Below are positions 7,757 to 15,372 of a stretch of DNA of 21,100 nucleotides, piece by piece. This DNA comes from MB1-2 sp046566065 (GTDB taxonomy: Bacteria; Actinomycetota; CADDZG01; WHSQ01), in NCBI GenBank assembly GCA_046566065.1, contig JBKHXK010000037.1, positions 1-21,100 on the forward strand, read 5' to 3'. Positions within the stretch are counted from its first letter, which is position 1. Each line of letters opens with the position of its first letter. Under the pieces are notes generated by a model that made no database searches, was not told the origin of the DNA, and saw only the letters and a program-made list of their open reading frames with translations. Both the position numbers and the translations under genes were made by a program.

Positions 7757-9153
7757 AGCCCGAGCGCTCCCGGGTTCATGATCCCGTTCGGGTCGACGGA
7801 TCGCTTGACCGCCACGAGGATGTCCCACCACCCATCGAGCTCTTGCTTGAGCCATGGAGCCTTCGTGCGGCCCACCCCATGGTGGTGGCTGATCGACCCG
7901 CCGGCCGCAAGACAGGCGCGCATCGCCGTGTCCCACCAGCGAGGCAGCAGCTCCTCCGCGGCCTTCTCGCTCTCGCAAGCTTGGGCCAGGGTGAAGTACA
8001 GGCACGCTCCGTCGGTGTAGACGTGCGAGAGGTGACAGCCGACGATGCCGGCAAGAGGCAGCAACTCCTCTCGCATCGAGTGGTAGAGGTCGCGCAGGAT
8101 CGACCACGGGCCGGCCACCTCGACGGTGTCGACCAACGCATGCGGACCGAGCAACCCGTCGCCGGCCATGAGGCTCATCAGTTCCTCGACCGCGTCGTTG
8201 CGGTGTTCCCACCAGTGGGCAACGAGCTCGTCGGTGCCGGGTCTTCCTCCGCTGAGCTCGACCGCGTCATCTGCGCGGTCGCGCGCTCCGGGACCCTCGA
8301 ACACGAGCAGGAGCAGCGTGCCGGGTTCCTCGCCCTGGACGTGTCTCAGGAACAGGGCCGAGTCGTCGTGGTCGTAGAGGCGCAGCAACGTGGGCCGCAG
8401 ATCGCTCTGCGCGATCTTCCGGCAGGCGGACACCCCGTCGGCCATGTGCTCGAAGCGGATGCACCGTTCGGCCGTCTCGTGGGGCATCGGCGTAACGCGA
8501 AGAGTGGCTTCCGTCACGATCCCGAGCGTCCCCTCCGAGCCGATCATCAGTGAGGCGACGTCCGGCCCGGTGGCGGTGCGCGGCGCCGTCTTCGACCGCA
8601 GCACCCGTCCTCCGGGCAACACCGCCTCGAGACCGGCCACCAGGCGCTCGATGCCTCCGTAGCGGGCCGAGAGCTGTCCCGCCGCCTTGGTCGCCACCCA
8701 TCCTCCGACGGTGGAGATCGCCATCGACTGAGGCTCGTGGCCCAGGGTCTGGCCCCACGAGCGAAGCGCTCGAGCCAGATCGGGTCCGAGGACCCCGGCC
8801 TGAGCCCGGACCAACAGGCTCTTCTCGTCGAAGTCGAGGATCTCGTTCATCGCGCGCAGCTCCACCACCACGCAGTCGCCCGAGACGATGCCCTCCACGA
8901 CCCCCGATCCCCCTCCGTAAGGCACGATCGGCGTCTTCGTCCGATCCGCCCACTCGAGCACCTGAGAGACCTGATCGGTCGAGTGGGGACGGACCACCGC
9001 CAGCGGCAGAGGGCGGGACGACCCGGTCCGTTTCGCCAGGAGCGCCGAAGGCGATCGGTCCGCCGCGTGCCGATGAACGTCGGCCGGATGCGATCCAACC
9101 CGGTGCGGACCGATCAGATCGGCGAGCTCCGCCAGCGCGCCGCGTGGGCTCAC
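7753..9153 (-). CDS. FAD-binding oxidase of the alkylglycerone-phosphate synthase (AGPS) type
   Basis: A VAO/PCMH-fold flavoenzyme of 466 aa. Residues 79-86 form the FAD pyrophosphate loop (YGGGSGVV), 147-168 hold STVGGWVATKAAGQ and YGGI, and 203-220 hold MIGSEGTLGIVTEA. The C-terminal cap carries SISHHHGVGR with His423-425, matching from memory the His triplet of eukaryotic AGPS. An Arg in LLRLYD (258) and a Tyr in ACLYF (386) also sit where AGPS has active-site residues. AGPS swaps the acyl chain of acyl-dihydroxyacetone phosphate for a fatty alcohol to make an ether bond. Bacterial relatives such as Rv2251 lack an established role, so a glycolate/lactate-oxidase-like function remains possible. 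The GTG start at 9153 overlaps the thiolase stop (GTGA, 9150-9153), and its own stop overlaps the lipid kinase start. Confidence 0.85.
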   Translation of the reverse strand: MSPRGALAELADLIGPHRVGSHPADVHRHAADRSPSALLAKRTGSSRPLPLAVVRPHSTDQVSQVLEWADRTKTPIVPYGGGSGVVEGIVSGDCVVVELRAMNEILDFDEKSLLVRAQAGVLGPDLARALRSWGQTLGHEPQSMAISTVGGWVATKAAGQLSARYGGIERLVAGLEAVLPGGRVLRSKTAPRTATGPDVASLMIGSEGTLGIVTEATLRVTPMPHETAERCIRFEHMADGVSACRKIAQSDLRPTLLRLYDHDDSALFLRHVQGEEPGTLLLLVFEGPGARDRADDAVELSGGRPGTDELVAHWWEHRNDAVEELMSLMAGDGLLGPHALVDTVEVAGPWSILRDLYHSMREELLPLAGIVGCHLSHVYTDGACLYFTLAQACESEKAAEELLPRWWDTAMRACLAAGGSISHHHGVGRTKAPWLKQELDGWWDILVAVKRSVDPNGIMNPGALGL

Positions 9154-10346
9154 ACGCGCTCGACGATGGTTGCGATGCCCTGGCCGACCCCGATGCACAT
9201 GGTCGCGAGTCCGTAACGCGAGCCTCTCCGCTGCATCTCGTGCACGAGAGAGGTGAGGATCCGAGCGCCGGAGCAGCCGAGGGGATGACCGAGAGCAATC
9301 GCTCCCCCGTTGACGTTCACCTTGGCGCGATCGAGACCAAGCTCCTTGATGCAGGCCAGAGACTGCGCGGCGAAAGCTTCGTTCAGCTCGATCAGATCGA
9401 TGTCGTCGAGCGTGAGGCCCGCCCGCTTCAGGGCCTTCCTTGTGGCGAAGACGGGTCCGATCCCCATACGCCGCGGCTCGACGCCCGCCACCGCCGACGT
9501 GACGATGCGCGCGAGGGGGTCCCAGCCGTGCTCGCGTACCGCTGCTTCCGACGCGATCAACAAGGCGGCGGCCCCGTCGTTGAGGCCGGATGAGTTGCCG
9601 GCGGTCACCGTCCCGCTCTCCTCGAAGGCCGGCTTCAATCGGGCCAGCTTCTCGAGCGAGGAATCGGGCCTCGGCGGCTCGTCGCGTTCCAAGACGACCG
9701 GATCGCCCTTCTTCTGGGGCACCTCGACCGCAACTATCTCGGCGTCGAAGCGGCCCTCGTCGCGAGCGGCAACGGCCCGGCGATGGCTCTCCAGCGCGAA
9801 CCCGTCTTGCTCCTCGCGCGAGATCTGGTAGTCGCGGCCATTGATCTCTGCGGTCGCCCCCATCGGGTCCGCGCCGTAACGTTCTCGAAGGCGCGGGTTG
9901 ACGAACCGCCATCCGATCGAGGTGTCGTAGATCTCCGGGGTCCGATCGAAAGCCTGGGTGGCCTTCGCCATCACGAAGGGAGCCCTGGTCATCGACTCGC
10001 TGCCCCCGGCGATCGCGATCTCGGCTTCTTCGGAGCGGATCTCGCGATAGGCGCCGTTGACCGCTTCCAGCCCCGATCCACAGAGGCGGTTGACCGTCAC
10101 GCCGGGGACCTCGACCGGAAGCCCGGCCAGCAACAACGCCATGCGGGCCACGTTGCGGTTGTCTTCCCCGGCCTGGTTCGCAGCTCCCCACACGACGTCG
10201 TCCACCGAGTCGCCGGGCACCCCGGTGCGCTCCACCAGTGCCTTGATCGCGTGGGCGGCCAGATCGTCGGGCCGCACGGACGCAAGGGCGCCCCCGAACC
10301 GCCCCATGGGCGTCCGGACCGCGTCGACCACGAATGCCTCTCTCAT
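9150..10346 (-). CDS. Thiolase (acetyl-CoA acetyltransferase / 3-oxoadipyl-CoA thiolase-like)
   Basis: Condenses or cleaves 3-ketoacyl-CoA with CoA. All catalytic residues are present, numbering from ATG 10346: nucleophile Cys89 in NRLCGSG, His354 in ALGHPLGCSG, and Cys384 in MCIGVGQG. At 398 aa it has normal thiolase length, with SESMTRAPF and NEAFAAQ also in place. The segment SIGWRFVNP recalls PcaF-type 3-oxoadipyl-CoA thiolases, but no aromatic-degradation genes are nearby, so fatty-acid beta-oxidation is as likely. GTG at 10349, directly in front of the ATG, is an alternative start. It begins 19 nt after helY and ends in a GTGA overlap with the AGPS-like gene, so it is probably read in the same transcript. 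There is no good Shine-Dalgarno; a TAGATT hexamer just upstream could be a promoter. Confidence 0.93.
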   Translation of the reverse strand: MREAFVVDAVRTPMGRFGGALASVRPDDLAAHAIKALVERTGVPGDSVDDVVWGAANQAGEDNRNVARMALLLAGLPVEVPGVTVNRLCGSGLEAVNGAYREIRSEEAEIAIAGGSESMTRAPFVMAKATQAFDRTPEIYDTSIGWRFVNPRLRERYGADPMGATAEINGRDYQISREEQDGFALESHRRAVAARDEGRFDAEIVAVEVPQKKGDPVVLERDEPPRPDSSLEKLARLKPAFEESGTVTAGNSSGLNDGAAALLIASEAAVREHGWDPLARIVTSAVAGVEPRRMGIGPVFATRKALKRAGLTLDDIDLIELNEAFAAQSLACIKELGLDRAKVNVNGGAIALGHPLGCSGARILTSLVHEMQRRGSRYGLATMCIGVGQGIATIVERV

Positions 10347-10365
10347 CACCGACGAATCTATCCGT

Positions 10366-13017
10366 TCAGATCTCCACCGAGGAGTACGCGATCACCCCTC
10401 GGTCCAGAGATCGGGTGGCCTCGTGCACCTTGTCGGCGAGCTCCTGCGTCGGCGCGATCTCCTCGAGCTGCCGGAGCAGGTCCACCAACTGCTTGATCGT
10501 GCGAACGAAGTCGCCGGGGGCGTCGTCCTCGTCGAGGACCTTCTCCAGCGGCGAGCCGGACGCCCACCGGAACGCCTTGCGTGCGAATCCCGGATCGGGT
10601 TCGCGTGTGAGATCCAAACCGCGGCTCTCCTCTTGTCTGCGCACGTTCCGCCACAAGCGCATCAACTGACGCCAGACCTCGCCCGCGGCAGGGGTGGGCA
10701 TGTCGTGAACCACCCCCGTCTCGGGCCCCCTGGTCTCGTAGATCAACGTCGAGCAGACGGCGGCTATCTCGGCAGGCTTCAGATCGGCGAAGAGTCCTCG
10801 CTCGATCGCCTCGACCACGAGGAGATCGGACTCGTTGTAGACGCGGGTCAGCGTCTCGCCCTTCCGGGTGAGGCTCCACTCGCTGACGTAATCCAGCTCC
10901 TCCAGGACCGCCAGGACCTGGTCGAAACGACGGGCAAGGGTGCCCGTTCGCTTGCGCATCCTGCGGTCGATCGCGCTCAGGTCGCGCTCGAGACGAGCGG
11001 CCCTCTCGGCGTAGTGAAGGTGGCGTTTCTTGTCGGGGCACGAGTGGCATGGATGTGCATCGACGCTTTCTCGGAGATGTGCGAGGTCCGGTGCTTCGAC
11101 TATGTCCTCGGCGCGCTCGCGTCTCCGCCCGGTCCCGGTTGTCATCTGGCTCAACGATCTGGCGAGCTCGCGGCGGGTCTTCGCATCACGCGTTTGGAAA
11201 CCACGCGGCAGCGGCAGGCGGCCCAGTGGGACGGGAGCCTCCCTGAAATCGGCCGGCGAGAAGCGAACCAACGACCGCTCTTCGGACAGGAGCAGGACCC
11301 GGGGGGCTCGCTCGGAGCGGCGCTGAGACACCTCCATCACCGCATAGCGCCCCTTGCGCTTCCCCGCGTGGATCTCGATCACATCCCCCGGCCGCAGCTT
11401 CGCGATCGCGTCCAGAACCCTCGCTCCCTTGGTGCGCCCGGCGGGAGCTCCGCGCTCGGCATCCCTGAGTCGCGTCACCAACTCGTGGTACTCGGCGAAA
11501 TCTCCCAGCTCGCACTGGGCTCGCTCTTGATAGGTGGCCAGATAGGCCGCGTCTTTCTCCCGCTGCCGTTCCAGCCGAACCACGTCTCGATCCGCTTGGA
11601 ACTGAGCGAAGGACGAGTTCACCAGGTGCTCGGCCTCGGAGGCGTCGTAGTTGCGAACCAGGTTCACCGTCATGTTGTACGAGGGCCGGAAGGAAGATTG
11701 CAGCGGGTAGGTGCGGGTGGAGGCGAGACGGGTGATCCCGTCGAACGGCACGAAGCGCTGTAGCAGCACCACGCTGTGCCCGATCTGGTCCTTCCCGCGT
11801 CGACCGGCTCGGCCCGAGAGCTGGGTGTACTCCCCCGGGGTCATCTGCTCGTGCTTCTCGCCGGTGAATTTCATCAAGCTCTCGATCACGATCGTCCGCG
11901 CCGGCATGTTGATCCCGAGAGCCAGGGTCTCGGTAGCGAACACGACCTTGATCAGCCCACGCGCGAACAGGTCCTCGACCGCCTCCTTGAAGGGCGGGAT
12001 CATGCCGGCGTGGTGCGATGCGATCCCCCGCCGGAGGCCCTCGACCCAGTCGGCGTAGCCGAGGACCTCGAGCTCGTTCGGCGGAAGCTCTGCCACCCGC
12101 AGGTCCGCGTACTCCACAACGGCCCGCGCCTCGTCCGAGCTGTTCAGTCTCAGCCCTTCGCGGATGCATTGCTTCACGGCCTCGGTGCATCCCTTGCGCG
12201 AGAAGATGAAGTAGATCGCGGGCAGCATCCCCTCCGCATCCAGTCGGTCCACGACCTCGCTCCGCCATGGGATCCGGCCCCGCTTCTGCGGGGGGCGCTT
12301 GCCGCCCCGACCTGGACGCCCGGCCCCGCTGCCCCTGCCGCGCCGACGATCGAGCTCCCGGCCGCGTGGATTCGGCAACGCCGATCCATCCGGCTTCTTG
12401 ACGAACATGGGAAGCAGCTCGTCACCGGCCATGTACCAGTGCTCGATATCGACCGGGCGCTTCTCCTCGATGATCACGTCCGTCCGGCCGCGCAACGTCA
12501 TCAGCCACTCCCCGAATTCCTCCGCGTTCGACACGGTTGCCGACAACGACACGATCTGGACGTCGACGGGAAGGTGGATCAGGATCTCTTCCCAGACGGC
12601 ACCGCGGTAGGGGTCTTGCAGATAATGGACCTCGTCGAGGACGACGTAGCGGAGCCCGGCGAGCGCAGCCGAGTCCTCGTAGATCATGTTTCGAAGCACC
12701 TCGGTCGTCATGACAACGACGGGCGCATCGCCGTTCAGGGAGTTGTCTCCGGTGAGCAGTCCGACGTTCGCGCCACCGTGGAGCTCGAGGAAGTCGGTGT
12801 ACTTCTGGTTCGACAACGCCTTGATGGGCGTCGTGTAGAAGGTCTTTCCTCCCGAGCGCAGCGCCAGCCAGGCGGCGAACTCTCCGACCACGGTCTTGCC
12901 TGCGCCCGTCGGAGCGGCCACGAGCACGGAGGCGCCACCGGCCAGGCCCTCGCAGGCGCGGCGCTGGAAATCGTCGAACTGGAAACCGTAGGAGTCCTCG
13001 AACTCCGCGACCCTCAC
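10366..13017 (-). CDS. helY: Ski2/Mtr4-like DEVH-box RNA helicase HelY
   Basis: ATP-dependent helicase of the superfamily 2 Ski2/Mtr4 group, presumed to act in RNA processing or decay. The 883-aa protein is near the length I recall for mycobacterial HelY. Motifs in order: FDDFQRRAC (14-22, Q-motif-like), Walker A APTGAGKT (35-42), DEVH (128-131), SAT (159-161), a second RecA domain (about 255-440) with FATETLALGIN and QLSGRAGRRG (399-408), a long helical/beta arm, and a C-terminal DSHCT domain (about 720-883). Residues about 212-250 are an Arg/Gly/Pro-rich linker between the RecA domains and look disordered and RNA-binding. The start is GTG 13017; no Shine-Dalgarno is visible, but residues just after it match the family's usual N-terminus. 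It lies next to tatC/tatA as in actinobacteria generally. Confidence 0.93.
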   Translation of the reverse strand: MRVAEFEDSYGFQFDDFQRRACEGLAGGASVLVAAPTGAGKTVVGEFAAWLALRSGGKTFYTTPIKALSNQKYTDFLELHGGANVGLLTGDNSLNGDAPVVVMTTEVLRNMIYEDSAALAGLRYVVLDEVHYLQDPYRGAVWEEILIHLPVDVQIVSLSATVSNAEEFGEWLMTLRGRTDVIIEEKRPVDIEHWYMAGDELLPMFVKKPDGSALPNPRGRELDRRRGRGSGAGRPGRGGKRPPQKRGRIPWRSEVVDRLDAEGMLPAIYFIFSRKGCTEAVKQCIREGLRLNSSDEARAVVEYADLRVAELPPNELEVLGYADWVEGLRRGIASHHAGMIPPFKEAVEDLFARGLIKVVFATETLALGINMPARTIVIESLMKFTGEKHEQMTPGEYTQLSGRAGRRGKDQIGHSVVLLQRFVPFDGITRLASTRTYPLQSSFRPSYNMTVNLVRNYDASEAEHLVNSSFAQFQADRDVVRLERQREKDAAYLATYQERAQCELGDFAEYHELVTRLRDAERGAPAGRTKGARVLDAIAKLRPGDVIEIHAGKRKGRYAVMEVSQRRSERAPRVLLLSEERSLVRFSPADFREAPVPLGRLPLPRGFQTRDAKTRRELARSLSQMTTGTGRRRERAEDIVEAPDLAHLRESVDAHPCHSCPDKKRHLHYAERAARLERDLSAIDRRMRKRTGTLARRFDQVLAVLEELDYVSEWSLTRKGETLTRVYNESDLLVVEAIERGLFADLKPAEIAAVCSTLIYETRGPETGVVHDMPTPAAGEVWRQLMRLWRNVRRQEESRGLDLTREPDPGFARKAFRWASGSPLEKVLDEDDAPGDFVRTIKQLVDLLRQLEEIAPTQELADKVHEATRSLDRGVIAYSSVEI

Positions 13018-13040
13018 GTCCGGGGTATCTCGCGAGACGG

Positions 13041-13850
13041 CTACGAGTCGTCGCCTGCTTTCTTCTTGCCGCCGGATCCCCCGCCGGCCTTCCTCCCGCC
13101 TTCATCGTGGCCTTGGTCTCCGCCGTCATCGTGCTCGGGCTCCGTCGGCGGAACCGGCACGGTGGCACTCGCGTCGGGTTGCTCACCGGTTGGCGGCGCC
13201 TCGCTGGGAGCCCTGACCCCCGACGCATTCAGACCGGCGTCATCTCTGGCGGCATCCAGCACGTCCACGGCCGCCAGCCATACGGCATCGGCGGAGGCAA
13301 CCTGGCCCGTGGCGACGGCCGCCAGGTCTGCTGCGGTCCCCTCCTGTGCCCCCGCTACCTGGACCATCACCTCGGCCGCGCCCCGATAGAGACTCAGGGC
13401 CTGGCCGATCAATCCGTGAGCGGTGTCGGTGCCCTCGGCCGGCGGGAGTTGGGCGGCTTGGGTCTGAGCGGCAGTGAAGGCGTCTCTCCATCGCTCGGCG
13501 TCCTCTTTCAGTCCTTCCGGAAGGTCTCCGGCCGGGGTCTGCGTCGCCTGGGAGAGCTCCGAGGCGGGAGCCGTGACCGTCTGCAGAAGGGCCTTCATCT
13601 GGTCGGTGAAGTTCTCCAGCGATTGCTGGCGAAGCTCCCGGGCCTCGTTCTCGTTGCGCGCGTTGTTGACGAGGACCAGAACCACGACGATCGCCACCAG
13701 CGTCGCGATCGCCGCTATGGACTGTCCCGCGGTGGTCTGGTACCAGCGCGGGCGCGTGCTGCGGGTCGTCAGGGGGCGGGGGGCCTGAGCGGGCCGCCGC
13801 CTCGCCTGGCTGCCTCTCTGCTGGGACTTCTTCTTACCTTTGATGGCCAC
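13041..13850 (-). CDS. Hypothetical membrane-anchored protein with low-complexity tail
   Basis: I do not recognise this 269-aa protein. Residues 1-36 are strongly basic (KGKKK, RRRP), 43-62 form one membrane helix (IAAIATLVAIVVVLVLV) and 65-205 are predicted mostly helical and rich in Ala, Gln and Glu. The end, from about 208, is Pro/Glu/Asp/His/Gly-rich, finishing with a GGxSGGKKK-like tail. With a basic N-terminus the topology should be N-in, so the helical region and tail would be outside the cell membrane. The GTG at 13850 is 9 nt after the tatC stop, and the gene ends 23 nt before helY, so it is part of the tat-helY transcript. TATAGT at 13859-13864 could be a local promoter. Function unknown; a cell-envelope role is only inferred. 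Confidence 0.72.
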   Translation of the reverse strand: MAIKGKKKSQQRGSQARRRPAQAPRPLTTRSTRPRWYQTTAGQSIAAIATLVAIVVVLVLVNNARNENEARELRQQSLENFTDQMKALLQTVTAPASELSQATQTPAGDLPEGLKEDAERWRDAFTAAQTQAAQLPPAEGTDTAHGLIGQALSLYRGAAEVMVQVAGAQEGTAADLAAVATGQVASADAVWLAAVDVLDAARDDAGLNASGVRAPSEAPPTGEQPDASATVPVPPTEPEHDDGGDQGHDEGGRKAGGGSGGKKKAGDDS

Positions 13851-13859
13851 GGCGCAGGA

Positions 13860-14666
13860 CTATACCGGCGCTTTGCCCCTCTTCAGCGCTCTCAACAGGA
13901 TGATCGTGAGCTCGTACAGGAGGTAGAGAGGGATCGCCATGATCAGCATCGTGTAGGGGTCCTGGCTGGGGGTGACGACGGCTGCCAGAGCCACGATCCC
14001 GACGAAGGCCGAACGCCGGTGGTGTTTGAGCTGGTCGACGGTGACCACCCCGGCGAGGCCGAGGAAGAACAGCAAGAGCGGCAACTCGAAAGCCATCCCG
14101 AAGCCGATGAACATGAGACCCACGAAGTTCAGATAGGCGTCGGCTCTGAAGAACGAGGTGATCACGCCCTCTCCCAGGCTGATCAGGAAGCGGAGCCCGG
14201 GGGTGAGCGTTAGGTAGGCGAAGGTGACGCCCACCGAGAACAGCAGCACCGAGGACAGGATGAAGGGCAGGGCGTACTTCTTCTCCTGGGGTGTCAGACC
14301 CGGCGTGACGAAAGCCCAGATCTGATACAGCCACACGGGGGCCGAGAAGATGAGGCCCACCATCGCCGTCACCTTGATGCGGACCATGAACGGCTCGGTC
14401 GGACCGAACCCGCTGAGCTCGCAGCCCTGGGGGCCCAGGAGATCCTTGGGCAGGCGGCACAGGGGTTCCAGGAGCAGGCTCATGATCGGCTCGAAGAAGA
14501 AGAACGCTCCCACGGAGATGGCCAGGAAGGCGGCCAGCGAGAAGATCAGCCTGCGTCTCAGCTCCCCCAGGTGCTCCATGACCGTCATGGCCTGGGTCTG
14601 GCTCTGGGAGCGCCGGCGCCGGAGGAACCCGAGCCGCCGGCGACGGAGGTTGCCGGGATCTCCCAT
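13860..14666 (-). CDS. tatC: Sec-independent (Tat) translocase subunit TatC
   Basis: Membrane receptor subunit of the twin-arginine translocase, which binds RR signal peptides and exports folded proteins. The 268-aa sequence has six hydrophobic segments. Signature regions are EHLGELRRRL (31-40) before helix 1, FVTPGLTPQEKK (119-130, with the conserved Glu128), and GFGMAFELPLL (188-198, with Glu194). A VTPSQDP segment follows, before the last two helices. Residues 1-26 form an Arg-rich extension; starts at Met27 or Met30 would give a more standard N-terminus. ATG 14666 is kept because it shares a base with the tatA stop (TGATG), a coupled arrangement. The gene lies between tatA and a membrane protein in the paf-tat-helY block. 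Confidence 0.96.
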   Translation of the reverse strand: MGDPGNLRRRRLGFLRRRRSQSQTQAMTVMEHLGELRRRLIFSLAAFLAISVGAFFFFEPIMSLLLEPLCRLPKDLLGPQGCELSGFGPTEPFMVRIKVTAMVGLIFSAPVWLYQIWAFVTPGLTPQEKKYALPFILSSVLLFSVGVTFAYLTLTPGLRFLISLGEGVITSFFRADAYLNFVGLMFIGFGMAFELPLLLFFLGLAGVVTVDQLKHHRRSAFVGIVALAAVVTPSQDPYTMLIMAIPLYLLYELTIILLRALKRGKAPV

Positions 14667-14902
14667 CAGTCGTCCGTGGCCGTAGATGCCGGTGGTGAGG
14701 GGGCGGGCGGCTCGGGCTCGTCCGCCACGGAGTCCAGGTCCATACCGGCCTCGAACTCGCTACGAACGTCCGCGGCCATCCTGCGGAGCTGGGCGAGGGT
14801 CTTGCCGACGGTTCGAGCGATCTCGGGGAGACGCTGGGGCCCGAACACGATCAGGGCGATGACGCCTACGACGAGGACCTCTAGGGGACCGATCTGGGGC
14901 AT
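14666..14902 (-). CDS. tatA: TatA/TatB family twin-arginine translocase subunit
   Basis: A 78-aa single-pass protein with the classic design: short N-terminus, membrane helix 6-20, FGP hinge (20-22), amphipathic helix about 23-51 with GPQRLPEIARTVGK, then an acidic/proline-rich tail. It would build the translocation channel, or the receptor partner of TatC. By position next to tatC it corresponds to tatA in relatives, but the GPxRLPE hinge and the RRMAADVRSEFE helix are closer to TatB sequences, and it is the only TatA/B gene here. A second copy may exist elsewhere. The ATG at 14902 has no Shine-Dalgarno; TAGAGT 6 nt upstream may be a -10 for leaderless transcription. The stop shares a base with the tatC start. 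Confidence 0.9.
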   Translation of the reverse strand: MPQIGPLEVLVVGVIALIVFGPQRLPEIARTVGKTLAQLRRMAADVRSEFEAGMDLDSVADEPEPPAPSPPASTATDD

Positions 14903-14908
14903 GTGACC

Positions 14909-14914
14909 ACTCTA
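14909..14914 (-). promoter_or_regulatory. Putative -10 element (TAGAGT) for leaderless tatA-tatC mRNA, inside a small palindrome
   Basis: On the minus strand TAGAGT fits TANNNT and ends exactly 6 nt before the tatA ATG. It sits within an interrupted palindrome, ccact/agtgg (14907-14911 and 14914-14918, 2-nt centre), which could be an operator overlapping the promoter. There is no Shine-Dalgarno. Read-through from the zinc-ribbon gene 37 nt upstream is equally possible. Confidence 0.4.
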
Positions 14915-14939
14915 GTGGGGTGATGCCCGGGTCTGAGAG

Positions 14940-15269
14940 CTAGGAGGGCTTGGGCCCCATCAGCTCGTTCATCCAACTGTCACCCTTCAGGACCTCGTGG
15001 AAGGCGAGCAGGTCGTCGTAGTTGATGGGTGGGCCCTGCTTCGGCTCGAGAGCCTCGGCCGGCACGTGGACCAACATCGGCATGACGCCGCCGGAAAGAA
15101 GGAGTCGCACGATCCGCTCGTCGGCCGGCTTCTCCACGAAGTCGCCGCAGTCGGGGCAAGAGAACCCGTAGCTGTTAGCCGTGGGCTGCCCGCCTATCCT
15201 CAGAAGGATGTCCTCGGCGGTCAGATCCACCTCTCCGCAGCCTGGGCAGGTCGCCTTGATCGTTGTCAT
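14940..15269 (-). CDS. Small zinc-ribbon protein, function unknown
   Basis: A 109-aa soluble protein with two CxxC knuckles, Cys8/Cys11 (CPGCGE) and Cys38/Cys41 (CPDCGD), about 26 residues apart, which should hold one zinc ion. The C-terminal half is helical (IVRLLLSGG and YDDLLAFHEVL), with a proline/valine segment between. The phrase FxCPDCGDFVEKPAD is typical, as I recall, of a small actinobacterial zinc-ribbon family without assigned role. The ATG at 15269 is the first in frame; only a weak, distant GAGGGG precedes it. It is the first gene of the likely zinc-ribbon – tatA – tatC – helY transcript, and starts 109 nt from the divergent kinase. It might bind nucleic acid or protein; nothing in the sequence decides. 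Confidence 0.8.
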   Translation of the reverse strand: MTTIKATCPGCGEVDLTAEDILLRIGGQPTANSYGFSCPDCGDFVEKPADERIVRLLLSGGVMPMLVHVPAEALEPKQGPPINYDDLLAFHEVLKGDSWMNELMGPKPS

Positions 15270-15292
15270 GCTTCATCTATCGGCCCCTCGCC

Positions 15293-15310
15293 TAGAAGGT
15301 TTAGAAGGTT
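15293..15310. repeat. 9-bp tandem direct repeat (tagaaggtt x2)
   Basis: Two adjacent copies of tagaaggtt occupy 15293-15301 and 15302-15310 in the divergent spacer. The AT-rich repeats stand out in GC-rich surroundings and lie about 24-41 nt upstream of the zinc-ribbon start on the minus strand, roughly the -35/-10 zone. They may be a regulator-binding site or part of that promoter. Confidence 0.6.
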
Positions 15311-15366
15311 TCTCTCCGTAGTTCACGCAGTCCCCAGGGCGGCTCAATAGCCCCGTTCCGGTCGCC

Positions 15367-15372
15367 GATAAT
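15367..15372 (+). promoter_or_regulatory. Putative -10 element (GATAAT) for leaderless GAF-PAS kinase mRNA
   Basis: GATAAT matches TATAAT in five of six positions and ends 6 nt before ATG 15379, so transcription would begin at the start codon. No Shine-Dalgarno precedes the ATG. The -35 zone is not recognisable. Confidence 0.5.

Noticed and set aside
7757..8212. N-terminal extension of the lipid kinase frame
   Set aside because: It lies inside the AGPS-like gene. The family normally starts just before the NGRSGRG motif, which fits GTG 7756.
9154..10191. N-terminal extension of the AGPS-like reading frame
   Set aside because: It runs through the thiolase coding region, has no domain, and the GTGA overlap at 9150-9153 gives a natural start.
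10057..13389. Two long plus-strand open frames (about 568 and 537 codons) opposite thiolase, helY and the membrane protein
   Set aside because: Composition is biased to Arg, Ala, Gly and Pro and no motif is seen; both are shadows of real minus-strand genes.
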